Shown in pieces: positions 48,202 to 57,790 of a DNA stretch of 64,000 bases. The stretch covers positions 248,001-312,000 of the forward strand of contig NZ_KB849558.1 of NCBI RefSeq assembly GCF_000368585.1, in the 5' to 3' direction. Each line of letters starts with the position of its first letter. Positions within the stretch are counted from its first letter, which is position 1. The translations under genes were made by a program, and so were the position numbers. The notes under the pieces are model-generated. The model saw only the letters and a list, made by a program, of their open reading frames with translations. It was not told the origin of the DNA and did not search any database. This stretch comes from Acinetobacter venetianus RAG-1 = CIP 110063 (lineage in GTDB: Bacteria; Pseudomonadota; Gammaproteobacteria; Pseudomonadales; Moraxellaceae).

Positions 48202-48229
48202 AAAAAGCACTCAAACAAGAGTGCTTTTT
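48202..48229. terminator. Bidirectional terminator between the deacetylase gene and metI
   Basis: Eleven-base-pair perfect stem AAAAAGCACTC (48202-48212) with GAGTGCTTTTT (48219-48229), loop of six, between convergent genes. Confidence 0.92.
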
Positions 48230-48241
48230 GATTGAGCTTGG

Positions 48242-48937
48242 TTAACGTAATTTGGCTAACCAATCTCCAAGCATTTGAACCATTTGTACCAAAAGTAATA
48301 AAACAATAACTGTTAAAATCACAACACTAGTATCGAAGCGTTGATAGCCATAAGAAATTGCCAAATCACCAATACCACCTGCACCGACTGCTCCCGCCAT
48401 CGCTGTTGCACCGATAAGAGAAATCGTACCAGTCGTTAAGTTCAGGATCAGAGAACTACGAGCTTCGGGGATAATAAACTTAAAAATGATTTGCCAAGGC
48501 GATGCACCCATTGCTTGAGCGGATTCAACAATACCTTCATTTACTTCAAGTAAAGAAGTTTCAATCAAACGACCGAGATAAGGACCAACATAAATCGTTA
48601 ACGGTACAATCGCGGCCCATGTTCCAATCGATGTGCCTACGATCATTTTGGTTAATGGAATGACTGCAATCAGTAAAATAATGAAAGGCAATGAACGCAG
48701 CGCATTCACAATTGGATTGAGAAAATAATAAACCGCGCGATTCTGTAAAATACCACCACTGCGTGTTACGACTAATGTAATGCCTTGGATCATTCCCCAA
48801 ATACAACCAAACAACAATGAGAAGAACACCATTTGAAATGTTTCTTGTAAAGCTGTTACGAATTGATCTATTGACAGTGAGCTATGCCAAAATGGTGCTG
48901 TGACTTCTGTTAGCCATTGTACGATGAAGTCTCTCAT
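48242..48937 (-). CDS. metI: Methionine ABC transporter permease MetI
   Basis: Membrane subunit of the methionine importer. It has 231 residues with about five membrane helices. The ATPase-docking loop reads EGIVESAQAMGASPWQIIFKFIIPEARSSL. It overlaps the metN stop by 4 bp (ATGA), so it is translationally coupled to it. Confidence 0.94.
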   Translation of the reverse strand: MRDFIVQWLTEVTAPFWHSSLSIDQFVTALQETFQMVFFSLLFGCIWGMIQGITLVVTRSGGILQNRAVYYFLNPIVNALRSLPFIILLIAVIPLTKMIVGTSIGTWAAIVPLTIYVGPYLGRLIETSLLEVNEGIVESAQAMGASPWQIIFKFIIPEARSSLILNLTTGTISLIGATAMAGAVGAGGIGDLAISYGYQRFDTSVVILTVIVLLLLVQMVQMLGDWLAKLR

Positions 48938-49959
48938 TGGCTTACTCCAGATTGTTCAACTTTAACGCCTTGCTGTTCAAGGAATTTAATTGCTTCCTGA
49001 ATAATATTTGGATCACCTAAGAGCTGAATAAACATCTGGCCAATAACAGTTCCGTTAATTTCAGTCATATTGGCAAAAAGAATATTGAGGCTTAAATCAA
49101 ATTGTTTAATCACCGCTTGAATAACGGTTTCTTGAGCTGAAGTTCCTAAGAACTGGAGGTTATAGATACTCTTATGATGCTTATGCTCAAGGTTATTTAG
49201 AATATTGACAGGGAGTTGTTGCTGTAACACAGTCTGAATAAATGTTTTAGTCGTTGGATGTTGGGGCTGGCTAAAGATATCGAGTGTTGAACCTGTTTCA
49301 ATCACATGACCTGATTCCATTACTGCGACATAATCACACACTGACTCGATTACATCCATTTCATGTGTCACCATCACAATGGTGATGTTTTGCTCTTGGT
49401 TGATTTTTTTTAATAAGGCTAAAACAGATTTGGTCGTTTGTGGGTCAAGCGCAGACGTTGCTTCATCACAGAGTAGAATTTTAGGATGATTGGCAAGCGC
49501 ACGAGCAATACCTACACGTTGCTTTTGACCTCCTGATAATTCATCAGGGTAGGCATCTTTCTTATGTTTTAAATCGATAAAATCTAATAATTCTGCTAAG
49601 CGCTTTTCACGCTCAATCTTACTATGCCCAAGTAATTTAAGCGGCATTTCAATATTTTCAGAGACAGTCTTTGTTTGCAATAAATTGAAGTGCTGAAAGA
49701 TCATGCCGATATTTGCACGTTCTTGACGAAGTGTACGCGCATCCATAGCAGTAAAGTCTTTTTGATTAATAATGACTTGTCCCTGTGATGGACGCTCTAG
49801 CAAATTAATCAAACGAATTAACGTACTTTTACCTGCACCACTATAGCCAATAATCCCAAAGATACTACCTTCAGGAATTTTTAAATTAATTTGGTCTAAC
49901 GCATTAATCGTCTGACCCTTTAGCTGATAGTGTTTCGAAATGTTTTTAAATTGGATCAT
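48934..49959 (-). CDS. metN: Methionine ABC transporter ATP-binding protein MetN
   Basis: ATPase of the methionine importer. ATG 49959 (MIQFKNISKHYQLKG) was chosen over an upstream TTG; the ribosome-binding site is weak. It has 341 residues. Walker A is GYSGAGKST, the signature LSGGQKQR, Walker B ILLCDEATSALD, and the C-terminal NIL domain (from about 255) is the ligand-binding part through which methionine inhibits transport in relatives. It follows metQ after an intercistronic terminator. Confidence 0.95.
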   Translation of the reverse strand: MIQFKNISKHYQLKGQTINALDQINLKIPEGSIFGIIGYSGAGKSTLIRLINLLERPSQGQVIINQKDFTAMDARTLRQERANIGMIFQHFNLLQTKTVSENIEMPLKLLGHSKIEREKRLAELLDFIDLKHKKDAYPDELSGGQKQRVGIARALANHPKILLCDEATSALDPQTTKSVLALLKKINQEQNITIVMVTHEMDVIESVCDYVAVMESGHVIETGSTLDIFSQPQHPTTKTFIQTVLQQQLPVNILNNLEHKHHKSIYNLQFLGTSAQETVIQAVIKQFDLSLNILFANMTEINGTVIGQMFIQLLGDPNIIQEAIKFLEQQGVKVEQSGVSQ

Positions 49960-49986
49960 GTTCGTCAATACTAAGCAAAAAAGAAA

Positions 49987-50013
49987 AAACAGGCAAAGTC
50001 ACTTTGCCTGTTT
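49987..50013 (-). terminator. Strong terminator between metQ and metN
   Basis: Twelve-base-pair perfect stem (49987-49998 with 50002-50013), 3-nt loop, then TTTTTTC with more T's on the minus strand, 16 bp past the metQ stop. It should keep metNI expression far below metQ. Confidence 0.9.
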
Positions 50014-50029
50014 CGTTGAGAAGATTATA

Positions 50030-50905
50030 TTACGAATTTGCTTCTGTGAGATAGCTTGTTGGTTTGTTCACGTCAACCTTAGTACCAGCAAAATGTTCTT
50101 GTACATATTGCTTAACAGCTTCGGTGTGATACAACGCACCAACCTTTTGCAATACAGCATCATCTTTACGTGATTCTGCCGTTGCTAAAACGTTCACATT
50201 TAATTTTGTGCTTTGATCGATTGGTTCGTAGAAGATTGCATCTTTAAGAACGTTTAAACCACCTTCCATTGCAAGCGTATTACCTAACAAGATTGCATCC
50301 ACTTCGTCTTTAACACGAACAGCAGTTGCCATTTGAATTGGCTTAATTACGATTTTCTTGCTGTTTTCAATGATGTCAGCAGGTGTGCCTTTTACAGGGT
50401 CGAAATCAGCTTTTAATTTGATTAAGCCAGCACTTTGTAAAAGTAATAAAGCACGTGATTCATTTGCACCATCATTTGGAATCGCAATCGTTGCGCCTTC
50501 AGCAAACTCTTCAACTTTTTTCACTTTGCTTGAGTAGATACCCATTGGCTCTAAGTAAGTTGTTGAAACAGGTGCAATCTTATCTTTATTTGCCGCATTG
50601 AAAGCAACAAGATATGCATATGATTGGAATGCATTTAAATCAACTTCTTTGTTTGCAACCGCGGTATTCATTGCAACATAGTCTGTGAAGTTTTTAATTT
50701 CTAATTTAACGCCAGCAGCTTTGGTTTCAGGTAATGTTGCGATATAGCGCCAAATGTCTGCATCAGAACCAGTAGAAGCAATTACAACAGTTTGCAACGC
50801 GCCAGCATCACCTTTTTGTTCACTCGATGCTGTATCTGGTTGTTTGCTGCACGCTGCAAGCAATAACACAGATACACTTAAAAAAAGACCAATCAGCTTT
50901 TTCAT
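50030..50905 (-). CDS. metQ: Methionine-binding lipoprotein MetQ
   Basis: Lipid-anchored periplasmic receptor of the methionine importer (NlpA family). It has 291 residues. The signal peptide ends in the lipobox LLAAC with Cys19. The mature part contains VVIASTGSDADIWRYIA, VDLNAFQSYAYL, LEPMGIYSSKVK and IAIPNDGANESRALLLLQ, typical of the family. It opens the metQ-metN-metI cluster. No SAM riboswitch or MetJ-like site was seen upstream. Confidence 0.93.
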   Translation of the reverse strand: MKKLIGLFLSVSVLLLAACSKQPDTASSEQKGDAGALQTVVIASTGSDADIWRYIATLPETKAAGVKLEIKNFTDYVAMNTAVANKEVDLNAFQSYAYLVAFNAANKDKIAPVSTTYLEPMGIYSSKVKKVEEFAEGATIAIPNDGANESRALLLLQSAGLIKLKADFDPVKGTPADIIENSKKIVIKPIQMATAVRVKDEVDAILLGNTLAMEGGLNVLKDAIFYEPIDQSTKLNVNVLATAESRKDDAVLQKVGALYHTEAVKQYVQEHFAGTKVDVNKPTSYLTEANS

Positions 50906-51504
50906 GTATAAATCCTAATCGAAATAATGTTGAGAATGTTCGTATTTCTCTAGCATTAGTGATTGCAATAATTTTGTATGTTGCAAATTAGCATCATGCA
51001 TAAACATTCATGTGAATTGCTTTTAAAATCTGCGTCTTGCAACATTATAAAAATAGATGAATATTCATGTTCAAATTTAATACAATTTATTTGAACAATG
51101 AAACCTTCATATTATTTTCATCATCAAATTTGGATCTAGCTGTAATTCAATCCCTAAACTACAATGTCTTAATTATTTGAAATAAATGAAAAAGATCATT
51201 GGTTTAACAAAAAAACAACATCTAAAATTTGGGCAATCATACCAATAATTTACATAAGGTTATAGGGGCGTAAATTGAACTAAAGCGTATAAGAGTATGA
51301 TTATTTGAGGGAAATTGCATTCATAGTAAATATAAATGGATGATAGTTTTATAAATTTTTCAGAAAAGATATTGAGCTGAATCAGTGGAATAATGAATAT
51401 ATATTTTTCTGAATTTTATATCTAAATAATGAATATAGAATTTATTTTTATGCATTTTCAGGAATAAAAAAAGCCTTCCGTAGAAGGCCTCTTTAGAGAA
51501 TGGC
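50906..51504. other. AT-rich region between purD and metQ
   Basis: About 600 bp with no convincing open frame. The right 200 or so bases should hold the metQ promoter. An 8-bp inverted repeat (51069-51076 with 51089-51096) lies about 165 bp ahead of the metQ ATG. The purD terminator lies at 51467-51492. I saw no riboswitch or RNA gene. Confidence 0.5.
51467..51492 (-). terminator. Terminator of purD
   Basis: Stem GCCTTC/GAAGGC (51473-51478 with 51483-51488) extended by A-T pairs, loop CGTA, and a T-run on the minus strand, 14 bp beyond the purD stop. Confidence 0.8.
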
Positions 51505-52791
51505 TTATTCAGCTTTTTCACGTGCAATTGCACGATAGCCGATGTCGCTACGGTATTGCATACCCGTGAATGTCACTTGACCACATACTTCTAGCGCATT
51601 AATTTGGGCTTCGAGCACAGTATCACCTAATGCTGTGACGCAAAGTACACGTCCACCCGCAGTAATGATATGACCATCTTCGGTGGTTGCTGTGCCAGCA
51701 TGGAAGATTTTTGTATCTTCAGGAGATTGTCCGATACCAGAAATCACATCACCTTTACGTACAGTTTCAGGATAACCTTCAGCCGCAAGTACGATCCCAA
51801 TTGATTTGCGTTCATCCCATTCAGCTTCGCTCGGTAAGTTACCATCAATACCAGCTTCAACTAAATCAACAAGAGATGATTTTAAACGCATCATAATCGG
51901 TTGGGTTTCAGGATCACCAAAACGACAGTTAAACTCGATCACACGAGGTTGACCTTGTTCATCAATCATTAAGCCTGCGTATAAGAAACCAGTGTAAACA
52001 TGACCATCAGCAGCCATGCCTTCAACAGTTGGACGCATAACTTCATTCATGACACGCTCGAAAACGTCAGCAGTTACAACAGGAGCAGGGGAATAAGCAC
52101 CCATACCACCTGTATTTGGACCCTGATCACCTTCAAAGATACGCTTGTGATCTTGTGAGGTTGCCATTGGAAGAATATTTTTACCATCAATCATGCAGAT
52201 AAAACTTGCTTCTTCACCAGCAAGGAACTGTTCGATCACAACACGAGAACCTGCATCACCAAACTTGTTACCTGCAAGCATGTCATCAATTGCAGCAAAA
52301 GCTTCTTCGTTGGTCATTGCAACGATAACGCCTTTACCTGCCGCGAGACCATCAGCTTTAATAACAATTGGCGCGCCATTTTGTTCTACATAGGCTTTAG
52401 CTGCATCTACTTCTGTAAATACATCATAAAAAGCGGTTGGAATGTTATGGCGTTTTAAGAAATGCTTAGCAAATGCTTTTGAACCCTCAAGCTGCGCAGC
52501 ATATTGAGTTGGACCCCAAATTTTAACACCCGCTACACGAGCAGCATCAACAACGCCATTGACTAACGGTGCTTCTGGACCAACAATCACCAGTGCAACA
52601 TCATTGGCTTTAGCAAAATCAATGATCGCTGGGTTGTTTAAAATATCAAGGTCAACATTTTCACATTTGTCTTCTGTTGCTGTGCCTGCATTACCCGGCG
52701 CAACAAAAATTTTAGCCACTTTCTGATCTTGTGCGATTTTCCATGCAAGTGCATGTTCACGGCCACCGCTACCCAAAACTAAAATATTCAT
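51505..52791 (-). CDS. purD: Phosphoribosylamine-glycine ligase PurD
   Basis: ATP-grasp enzyme of purine synthesis that joins phosphoribosylamine and glycine. It has 428 residues, beginning MNILVLGSGGREHALAWKIAQ. The ATP-grasp core includes VIKADGLAAGKGVIVA, EEASFICMIDGKN, QGPNTGGMGAYSP and EFNCRFGDPETQPIM. It is downstream of purH on the same strand after a terminator, the common purH-purD pairing. Confidence 0.97.
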   Translation of the reverse strand: MNILVLGSGGREHALAWKIAQDQKVAKIFVAPGNAGTATEDKCENVDLDILNNPAIIDFAKANDVALVIVGPEAPLVNGVVDAARVAGVKIWGPTQYAAQLEGSKAFAKHFLKRHNIPTAFYDVFTEVDAAKAYVEQNGAPIVIKADGLAAGKGVIVAMTNEEAFAAIDDMLAGNKFGDAGSRVVIEQFLAGEEASFICMIDGKNILPMATSQDHKRIFEGDQGPNTGGMGAYSPAPVVTADVFERVMNEVMRPTVEGMAADGHVYTGFLYAGLMIDEQGQPRVIEFNCRFGDPETQPIMMRLKSSLVDLVEAGIDGNLPSEAEWDERKSIGIVLAAEGYPETVRKGDVISGIGQSPEDTKIFHAGTATTEDGHIITAGGRVLCVTALGDTVLEAQINALEVCGQVTFTGMQYRSDIGYRAIAREKAE

Positions 52792-52844
52792 TATTAAGTT
52801 ATTTCCCTTTTCCGTATTTAAGAATATACCTGTTAAGAATAAAA

Positions 52845-52888
52845 AAGTCCCTCTAATGCGACTAAGGCATCGCAGAAAAGAGGGACTT
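52845..52888 (-). terminator. Nested terminator between purH and purD
   Basis: Outer perfect stem of 10 bp (52845-52854 with 52879-52888) enclosing an inner 5-bp hairpin TGCGA/TCGCA (52857-52861 with 52870-52874). A six-T run follows on the minus strand, 7 bp past the purH stop. It would attenuate purD. Confidence 0.82.
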
Positions 52889-52895
52889 CGGGGTA

Positions 52896-54470
52896 TTAAT
52901 GACGGAAGTGACGCATACCCGTGAATACCATTGCAATACCAGCTTCGTCAGCTGCTGCAATTGTTTCTTCGTCACGCATAGAACCACCCGGTTGGATGAT
53001 ACATTTGATACCTGCTTTTGCAGCATTATCAATACCATCACGGAATGGGAAGAATGCGTCAGATGCCATTACTGCGCCTTCAACCACTAAACCAGCATGT
53101 TCTGCTTTGATTGCGGCAATACGAGCAGAGTTCACGCGGCTCATTTGACCTGCACCAACACCGATTGTTTGACGGTTTTTCGCATAAACAATTGCATTTG
53201 ATTTCACGTATTTTGCAACTTTCCAAGCAAAGATAAGGTCATCAATTTCTTGTTCAGTTGGCGCACGCTTAGTTACAACCTTAAGGTCGTCTTTCGTGAT
53301 CATGCCTAAGTCTTGGTCTTGAACCAACAAACCGCCATTTACACGTTTATAGTCAAGTTGTGGAGCACGAGCGTCAATTGCTGGAAGGTCGCCACACACC
53401 ATCACACGGACATTCTTTTTCGCGCCTGTGATTTCAAGTACGCCATCAGCAATGCTTGGTGCGATGATCACTTCAACGAATTGACGATCGACAATGGCTT
53501 GTGCAGTTGCAGTATCTAATTCGCGGTTAAATGCAATGATGCCACCAAATGCAGATTCTGGATCAGTTGCATAAGCAAGATCGTAAGCGGCTTTAATGCC
53601 GTCTAATGAAACTGCAACACCACATGGGTTTGCATGTTTTACAATCACACACGCAGGCTTCGCAAATGATTTCACACATTCAAGTGCTGCATCAGTATCT
53701 GCAATATTGTTATAAGAGAGTTCTTTACCTTGTAATTGCTTCGCAGTAGAAACAGATGCTTCTTTTGCATTTTCTTCTACATAGAATGCTGCATTTTGGT
53801 GAGGATTTTCACCGTAACGTAAATCTTGTGCTTTATTCAATTGAGTATTGAAAGTACGAGGGAATAAGTCAGCTTCACCTTCAACTTTACCAACACGTGC
53901 ACCTAGGTAAGACGCAATCATGCCATCGTATTGAGCAGTGTGTTCAAATGCTTTAACAGCTAAATCGAAACGCGTTTCGTATGACAATGAACCATTTGCT
54001 TTTAATTCAGCAATGACGCTGTCATAGTCAGATGCATTTACGATAATACCCACAGAAGCATGGTTTTTCGCGGCTGCACGAACCATTGTTGGGCCACCGA
54101 TATCAATATTTTCGATTGCATCAGCAAGAGAGCAGTTTGGTTTTGCAACAGTTGCAGCAAATGGATAAAGATTCACAATCACAAGATCAATCGGATCAAT
54201 GTTGTGTTCTTGCATCACAGCTTCGTCCAGACCACGACGAGCTAAGATGCCACCATGAATTTTGGGATGAAGTGTTTTTACACGACCATCCATCATTTCT
54301 GGGAAACCTGTATGTTCTGAAACTTCTACTACGGCGATGTTGTTGTCTTTAAGCAACTTATATGTGCCGCCTGTAGATAGGATTTCCACCCCAAGAGCTA
54401 CAAGGTTTTGAGCAAATTCAACGATTCCAGTTTTGTCGGAGACAGAGATTAAAGCACGTTTGATAGTCAT
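52896..54470 (-). CDS. purH: Bifunctional PurH (AICAR formyltransferase/IMP cyclohydrolase)
   Basis: Performs the last two steps of IMP synthesis. ATG 54470 ([19 protein letters not shown]) is the conserved start; an in-frame TTG lies 15 bases upstream. It has 524 residues. The N-terminal cyclohydrolase domain has [10 protein letters not shown] and [16 protein letters not shown]. The C-terminal transformylase domain has the [10 protein letters not shown] region, [11 protein letters not shown] and [12 protein letters not shown]. It follows fis on the same strand. Confidence 0.97.
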   Translation of the reverse strand: MTIKRALISVSDKTGIVEFAQNLVALGVEILSTGGTYKLLKDNNIAVVEVSEHTGFPEMMDGRVKTLHPKIHGGILARRGLDEAVMQEHNIDPIDLVIVNLYPFAATVAKPNCSLADAIENIDIGGPTMVRAAAKNHASVGIIVNASDYDSVIAELKANGSLSYETRFDLAVKAFEHTAQYDGMIASYLGARVGKVEGEADLFPRTFNTQLNKAQDLRYGENPHQNAAFYVEENAKEASVSTAKQLQGKELSYNNIADTDAALECVKSFAKPACVIVKHANPCGVAVSLDGIKAAYDLAYATDPESAFGGIIAFNRELDTATAQAIVDRQFVEVIIAPSIADGVLEITGAKKNVRVMVCGDLPAIDARAPQLDYKRVNGGLLVQDQDLGMITKDDLKVVTKRAPTEQEIDDLIFAWKVAKYVKSNAIVYAKNRQTIGVGAGQMSRVNSARIAAIKAEHAGLVVEGAVMASDAFFPFRDGIDNAAKAGIKCIIQPGGSMRDEETIAAADEAGIAMVFTGMRHFRH

Positions 54471-54510
54471 GATTTTAGTCAACAATTTGAAGTCTACAGA
54501 TTAAGCATAA

Positions 54511-54540
54511 AAAAATGCCCACGAGAACGTGAGCATTTTA
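54511..54540 (-). terminator. Terminator of fis
   Basis: Stem AAAATGC/GCATTTT extended by CACG/CGTG with one opposed mismatch, loop AGAA, between fis and purH. T-rich on the minus strand. Confidence 0.78.
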
Positions 54541-54544
54541 TCAA

Positions 54545-54814
54545 TTATTCACTCATTAAACCGTGAGCTTTTAACTTTTTACGTAAAGTTCCACGGTTAA
54601 GGCCTAAAATCTCAGCGGCACGTGTTTGGTTGCCACGAGTATATTCTAAGACCACAGATAAAAGAGGTTTCTCCATTTCTGCTAAAACCATGTCATAAAC
54701 TTGAGATGGTTGCTCACCTTGCAATTGTGCAAAATAATGACGAACTGCGCGATCTACATGGATGCGAAGAGCGACATCAGATTGAGCCGTAAAAATAGGA
54801 GATTTGCTATTCAT
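54545..54814 (-). CDS. fis: Nucleoid protein Fis
   Basis: DNA-bending protein that activates rRNA promoters and shapes the nucleoid. It has 89 residues. The N-terminal beta-hairpin region is followed by the dimer core [12 protein letters not shown] and the C-terminal helix-turn-helix [25 protein letters not shown], the best conserved part of Fis. It has its own hairpin-rich leader and terminator. dusB, normally upstream of fis, is not there. Confidence 0.94.
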   Translation of the reverse strand: MNSKSPIFTAQSDVALRIHVDRAVRHYFAQLQGEQPSQVYDMVLAEMEKPLLSVVLEYTRGNQTRAAEILGLNRGTLRKKLKAHGLMSE

Positions 54815-55189
54815 GCGTGTTAATCCGAAAAATCAAATATCGCTTGGGTAAAGCGATATATAAATGTGGTCTAAATTACTGAGCCCTGTTTTAGATCCTA
54901 AAACAGTGACTCTAAAACAAAAGGACTATTAGCTTGCCACAATTCCTCGATTTGTGTAAAAAATAAGCGTAACAATAGTTAAATATTTGTTACCGCCTAC
55001 TTTCAAAAACAAAAAAACCAACAATGCGCTTATGGGATAGAAGCACAGTTCGTTTAACGATTTTATTGTCTATAAATAACGAGGAGTATGTAGGTCAAAG
55101 CATTCGTGGCGCGTATCATACCACTGTCTGTGAAAAAGTGAGCAAATTAACTGCACTTTTTTTTGTTTTTTTGTCACTTTTTTATGCTT
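54815..55189. other. Non-coding region upstream of fis where dusB would be
   Basis: A 375-bp stretch between the DUF3426 gene and fis. It holds the two leader hairpins of fis and, farther up, closely spaced A-tracts on the minus strand (about 55156-55187, three runs of 6-8 A's) that could serve as a bent UP-type element. No dusB remnant was recognised. The 75-codon plus-strand frame at 55024 has no support. Confidence 0.5.
54837..54906 (-). promoter_or_regulatory. Two perfect hairpins in the fis leader
   Basis: Hairpin 1: 9-bp stem 54886-54894 with 54898-54906 and a 3-nt loop. Hairpin 2: 9-bp stem 54837-54845 with 54851-54859 and a 5-nt loop, followed on the minus strand by TTGATTTTT, so it resembles a terminator or attenuator 22 bases before the fis ATG. 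Confidence 0.6.
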
Positions 55190-56053
55190 TTAGGGCTGTA
55201 CAATTTCTAAACTATAGTCATCAAAGCTATTTTTGCTTTTTGGAATGGTAAATTCGAATCTAAAAGGACTGTTTGATGGAATACGTTGAATCATTTTTAG
55301 ACTGTCTACAAGATAGTCTTGTGGCTTCAATGTGATGTCGGTGATGGTTTCACCCTTTTCTTTTAGAACAACTTTAATAGAAGGAATCAAAATGCTGTTT
55401 TCATGGTGATTGATTAGCACGCCAGAAAACTTGGTTTCATCTTTGCTGATACGTTTTACTTTCACTTTTTCAAAACTGAGATACTTATATTGTTCATCTA
55501 AAGTTTTGCAGGTCAAAATACCGCATGCATAATTGAAAATTCGATTCAATGCTGGGCTTTCATGCATAAGCTTTGGATTGAACCACAATATTTGAAAAGC
55601 AAATACAAGAATTAAAACAATATTGCCGATTCCCCATAAAGAGTAATAAAGCCATCCGTGTTGTTTGGTATTTGGCTCGTGCTCTATTAATAAGGCATCT
55701 TCCGAAAGATTTAGGTTAGGAAGGGCTGTAACGGGTTCGGTATTAAAGTAATTTAAGTTATTTAAATAAGTCAGTAAGTCGATATTTGAGTTTTCAATTT
55801 TTTGATCAAAAATACTCAAGATCTGCATTTGCTTTTCTGCAAATGAGCTGTCTGGTTGTATTGATGAAAAGAGTGAACGGTTCGTAGTGCTAGGAACCGT
55901 TTCATTCGCCTCTGAATCTAAAAGATTGGTCAATGCATTGAAGTTGATCATGCATTTTGGGCAACAAACCATACCCTGAGCAACGCTGAGTTGTGAAAGG
56001 GTCACTTTGTACACAGTTGAACATTTGGGGCAGCGGGTCTGTTTTTCACTCAT
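55190..56053 (-). CDS. Zinc-ribbon/DUF3426 single-pass membrane protein
   Basis: MSEKQTRCPKCSTVYKVT at 56053 was chosen as start: it is the MJ0042-type zinc-ribbon opening (CPKC, then CCPKC). The frame extends 17 residues into prmA without support. Of 287 residues, the zinc ribbon is 1-40, a linker follows, one membrane helix lies at about 133-155, and a DUF3426 beta-rich domain (VKVKRISKDETKFSGVLINH) occupies the remainder. Function unknown. It lies 14 bp after prmA, the arrangement found in Pseudomonas upstream of dus-fis. Confidence 0.85.
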   Translation of the reverse strand: MSEKQTRCPKCSTVYKVTLSQLSVAQGMVCCPKCMINFNALTNLLDSEANETVPSTTNRSLFSSIQPDSSFAEKQMQILSIFDQKIENSNIDLLTYLNNLNYFNTEPVTALPNLNLSEDALLIEHEPNTKQHGWLYYSLWGIGNIVLILVFAFQILWFNPKLMHESPALNRIFNYACGILTCKTLDEQYKYLSFEKVKVKRISKDETKFSGVLINHHENSILIPSIKVVLKEKGETITDITLKPQDYLVDSLKMIQRIPSNSPFRFEFTIPKSKNSFDDYSLEIVQP

Positions 56054-56067
56054 AAGAAAAAGTATTC

Positions 56068-56973
56068 TCAAATTGTTGTTTTGCGTTTTCCTGAAATGCG
56101 ACACCAGTTTTCTTCACGCTTTTCGATGTCTAATATATCAAAAAACTCAGAGTAAACACTAGAAACATCAGCAACTTGCTCTTCGATTACACCTGCAAGT
56201 GCGAACTCTCCCTCACTTTTGATTAAAGTTGAGAATTCAGGCGCTAGTGCCATTAGTGGTGCAGCTAAAATATTTGCTACTAACACATCAGCTTGTTGTT
56301 GATTAAACTCCTGATCAAACTCTTCAGGTAGACCAACGTAAAGGCGATCAAGTACGCCATTTAATTCTGCATTTTGTTTTGTTGCCAACACAGCTTGTGG
56401 ATCAATATCGGTTGCATAAACTTTTTTAGCACCAAGTAACAATGCTGCAACACCCAAAATACCTGAACCACAACCATAATCGATGACAATTTTGTCTTTA
56501 ACATCGGTTTTGCCTAACCATTGTAAGCATAAGAAGGTGCTTGCATGGTTACCTGTACCAAATGCTAAACCTGGATCAAGTTTGATGTTTGTCGCGTCTG
56601 CTTCAGGTGGTTCTAACCATTCTGGCACGATCCAGTATTTCTCACCGATTTGGATTGGCTCGTAATAATCCATCCAAGCACGTTCCCATACTTGGTTTTC
56701 CAAATACTCATGGCGCATTGGAACATCTGGAAGTTGAGCTTTTAAGAAAGCTTCTAATGTATCAACGTCGATTGGATCTTCTTCGTCTTGTTGGTAGATC
56801 CCTGTAACGATAACTTTATTCCAAAGAGGGGTTTCGCCTGGTAGTGGTTCAAGTAAAGCCTGATCTTCTGCATCGTCTAAAGTCACACTGACAGCACCTA
56901 AAGAAAGAAGCAATGTTTCGGTGAGTTCAACTTGATTTTGATCAATAGTAATATGAATTTGTAGCCAGTTCAC
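56068..56973 (-). CDS. prmA: Ribosomal protein L11 methyltransferase PrmA
   Basis: Trimethylates several amino groups of ribosomal protein L11. It has 301 residues. The N-terminal L11-recognition domain ([12 protein letters not shown]) precedes the SAM domain with [42 protein letters not shown] and [10 protein letters not shown]. It is the first gene of the prmA-DUF3426 pair. Confidence 0.95.
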   Translation of the reverse strand: MNWLQIHITIDQNQVELTETLLLSLGAVSVTLDDAEDQALLEPLPGETPLWNKVIVTGIYQQDEEDPIDVDTLEAFLKAQLPDVPMRHEYLENQVWERAWMDYYEPIQIGEKYWIVPEWLEPPEADATNIKLDPGLAFGTGNHASTFLCLQWLGKTDVKDKIVIDYGCGSGILGVAALLLGAKKVYATDIDPQAVLATKQNAELNGVLDRLYVGLPEEFDQEFNQQQADVLVANILAAPLMALAPEFSTLIKSEGEFALAGVIEEQVADVSSVYSEFFDILDIEKREENWCRISGKRKTTI

Positions 56974-57106
56974 AGGAAAACCTAAGAAAATATATTTGCG
57001 ATTATTGTAATAGATTCATGACCATGAAAGGGACAATAAAATAAGCTGATTACAATTTTAAGGCTATTTTTTTAGAAATTAAGCTATCTATGTATTCAAA
57101 ATCCAT

Positions 57107-57136
57107 AAAAAAGGATGCATTTAAGCATCCTTTTTT
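57107..57136 (-). terminator. Terminator of the small secreted-protein gene
   Basis: Twelve-base-pair perfect stem (57107-57118 with 57125-57136), 6-nt loop, 12 bp beyond the stop. Confidence 0.9.
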
Positions 57137-57148
57137 GAAAATATAAGT

Positions 57149-57538
57149 TTATGGAGCAGTTTGATCCATATCACCAGATGGTGCCATCATTGCTGGTGGT
57201 TGCTGCATCATTTGATGTTGCATTGGTGCCTGCATCGGCGCACTTACTGGGCGAGGTGCGGATTGTGTTTCTGAAATCTTGCTTTGCGTTTCAGGCATTG
57301 CATTACTTGCGGGCATTGGTGGTTGGAATACTAATTTACCAGCGTCATTTGGTTGACAAACACCATTGAAAATCACACCTTTTTGAGCAAAAGAAACCAT
57401 ATCACCTTGTTTCTTGCTCTTACATACTTGCACATACTTTTGAGCGAGTTGGTCTGTGTTTGATTTGGTATTTGCATGTGCCGCTACTGTGAAACATAAG
57501 CCACAAATTAGCGATGATAATAAAAGCTTAGTGTTCAT
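57149..57538 (-). CDS. Small secreted protein with Met/Pro/Gln-rich tail
   Basis: A 129-residue predicted periplasmic or exported protein. The signal peptide is cut near AHANT. The central part has two cysteines (VQVCKSKKQGD and NGVCQPN) that may form a disulfide. From about residue 85 the tail is low complexity, rich in Pro, Met and Gln (for example APMQAPMQHQMMQQPPAMM). Such a tail might bind copper through methionines, but this is a guess. I do not recognise the family. Single-gene unit. Confidence 0.7.
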   Translation of the reverse strand: MNTKLLLSSLICGLCFTVAAHANTKSNTDQLAQKYVQVCKSKKQGDMVSFAQKGVIFNGVCQPNDAGKLVFQPPMPASNAMPETQSKISETQSAPRPVSAPMQAPMQHQMMQQPPAMMAPSGDMDQTAP

Positions 57539-57726
57539 ATCATTTTCCTAAAGTATTTGTTATGCATTATCTAGAATAAGAAATTCCTTAAATAAAACAG
57601 TGGTGTTCAAGTTACCGATTATGGGGCGCTATGTTAACAGTAGGGTTGAATTGCAACATAACGTTACTTTTTGTGTATTTTGCAGCCATTTCAACGGATT
57701 GCTAAAAACAAGAATATTGACCATTT

Positions 57727-57757
57727 TTGTCAATTTAATGCAAAACTCCTGTATAAT
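57727..57757 (+). promoter_or_regulatory. Candidate promoter of mnmG
   Basis: Perfect -10 TATAAT at 57752-57757, 34 bp upstream of the mnmG ATG. A TTGTCA (57727-57732) is the best -35 but at a long 19-bp spacing, so the -35 part is unsure. Confidence 0.55.
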
Positions 57758-57790
57758 ACTCTGTCATTTTTTGAATACACATTTACCACT

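Noticed and set aside
50906-51150. SAM riboswitch or MetJ box ahead of metQ
   Set aside because: No repeated AGACGTCT-like boxes and no recognisable SAM riboswitch core were seen; only one AT-rich inverted repeat.
55024-55251. 75-codon plus-strand open frame upstream of fis
   Set aside because: It overlaps the end of the DUF3426 gene in the opposite strand, has no ribosome-binding site, and reads as AT-rich chance sequence.
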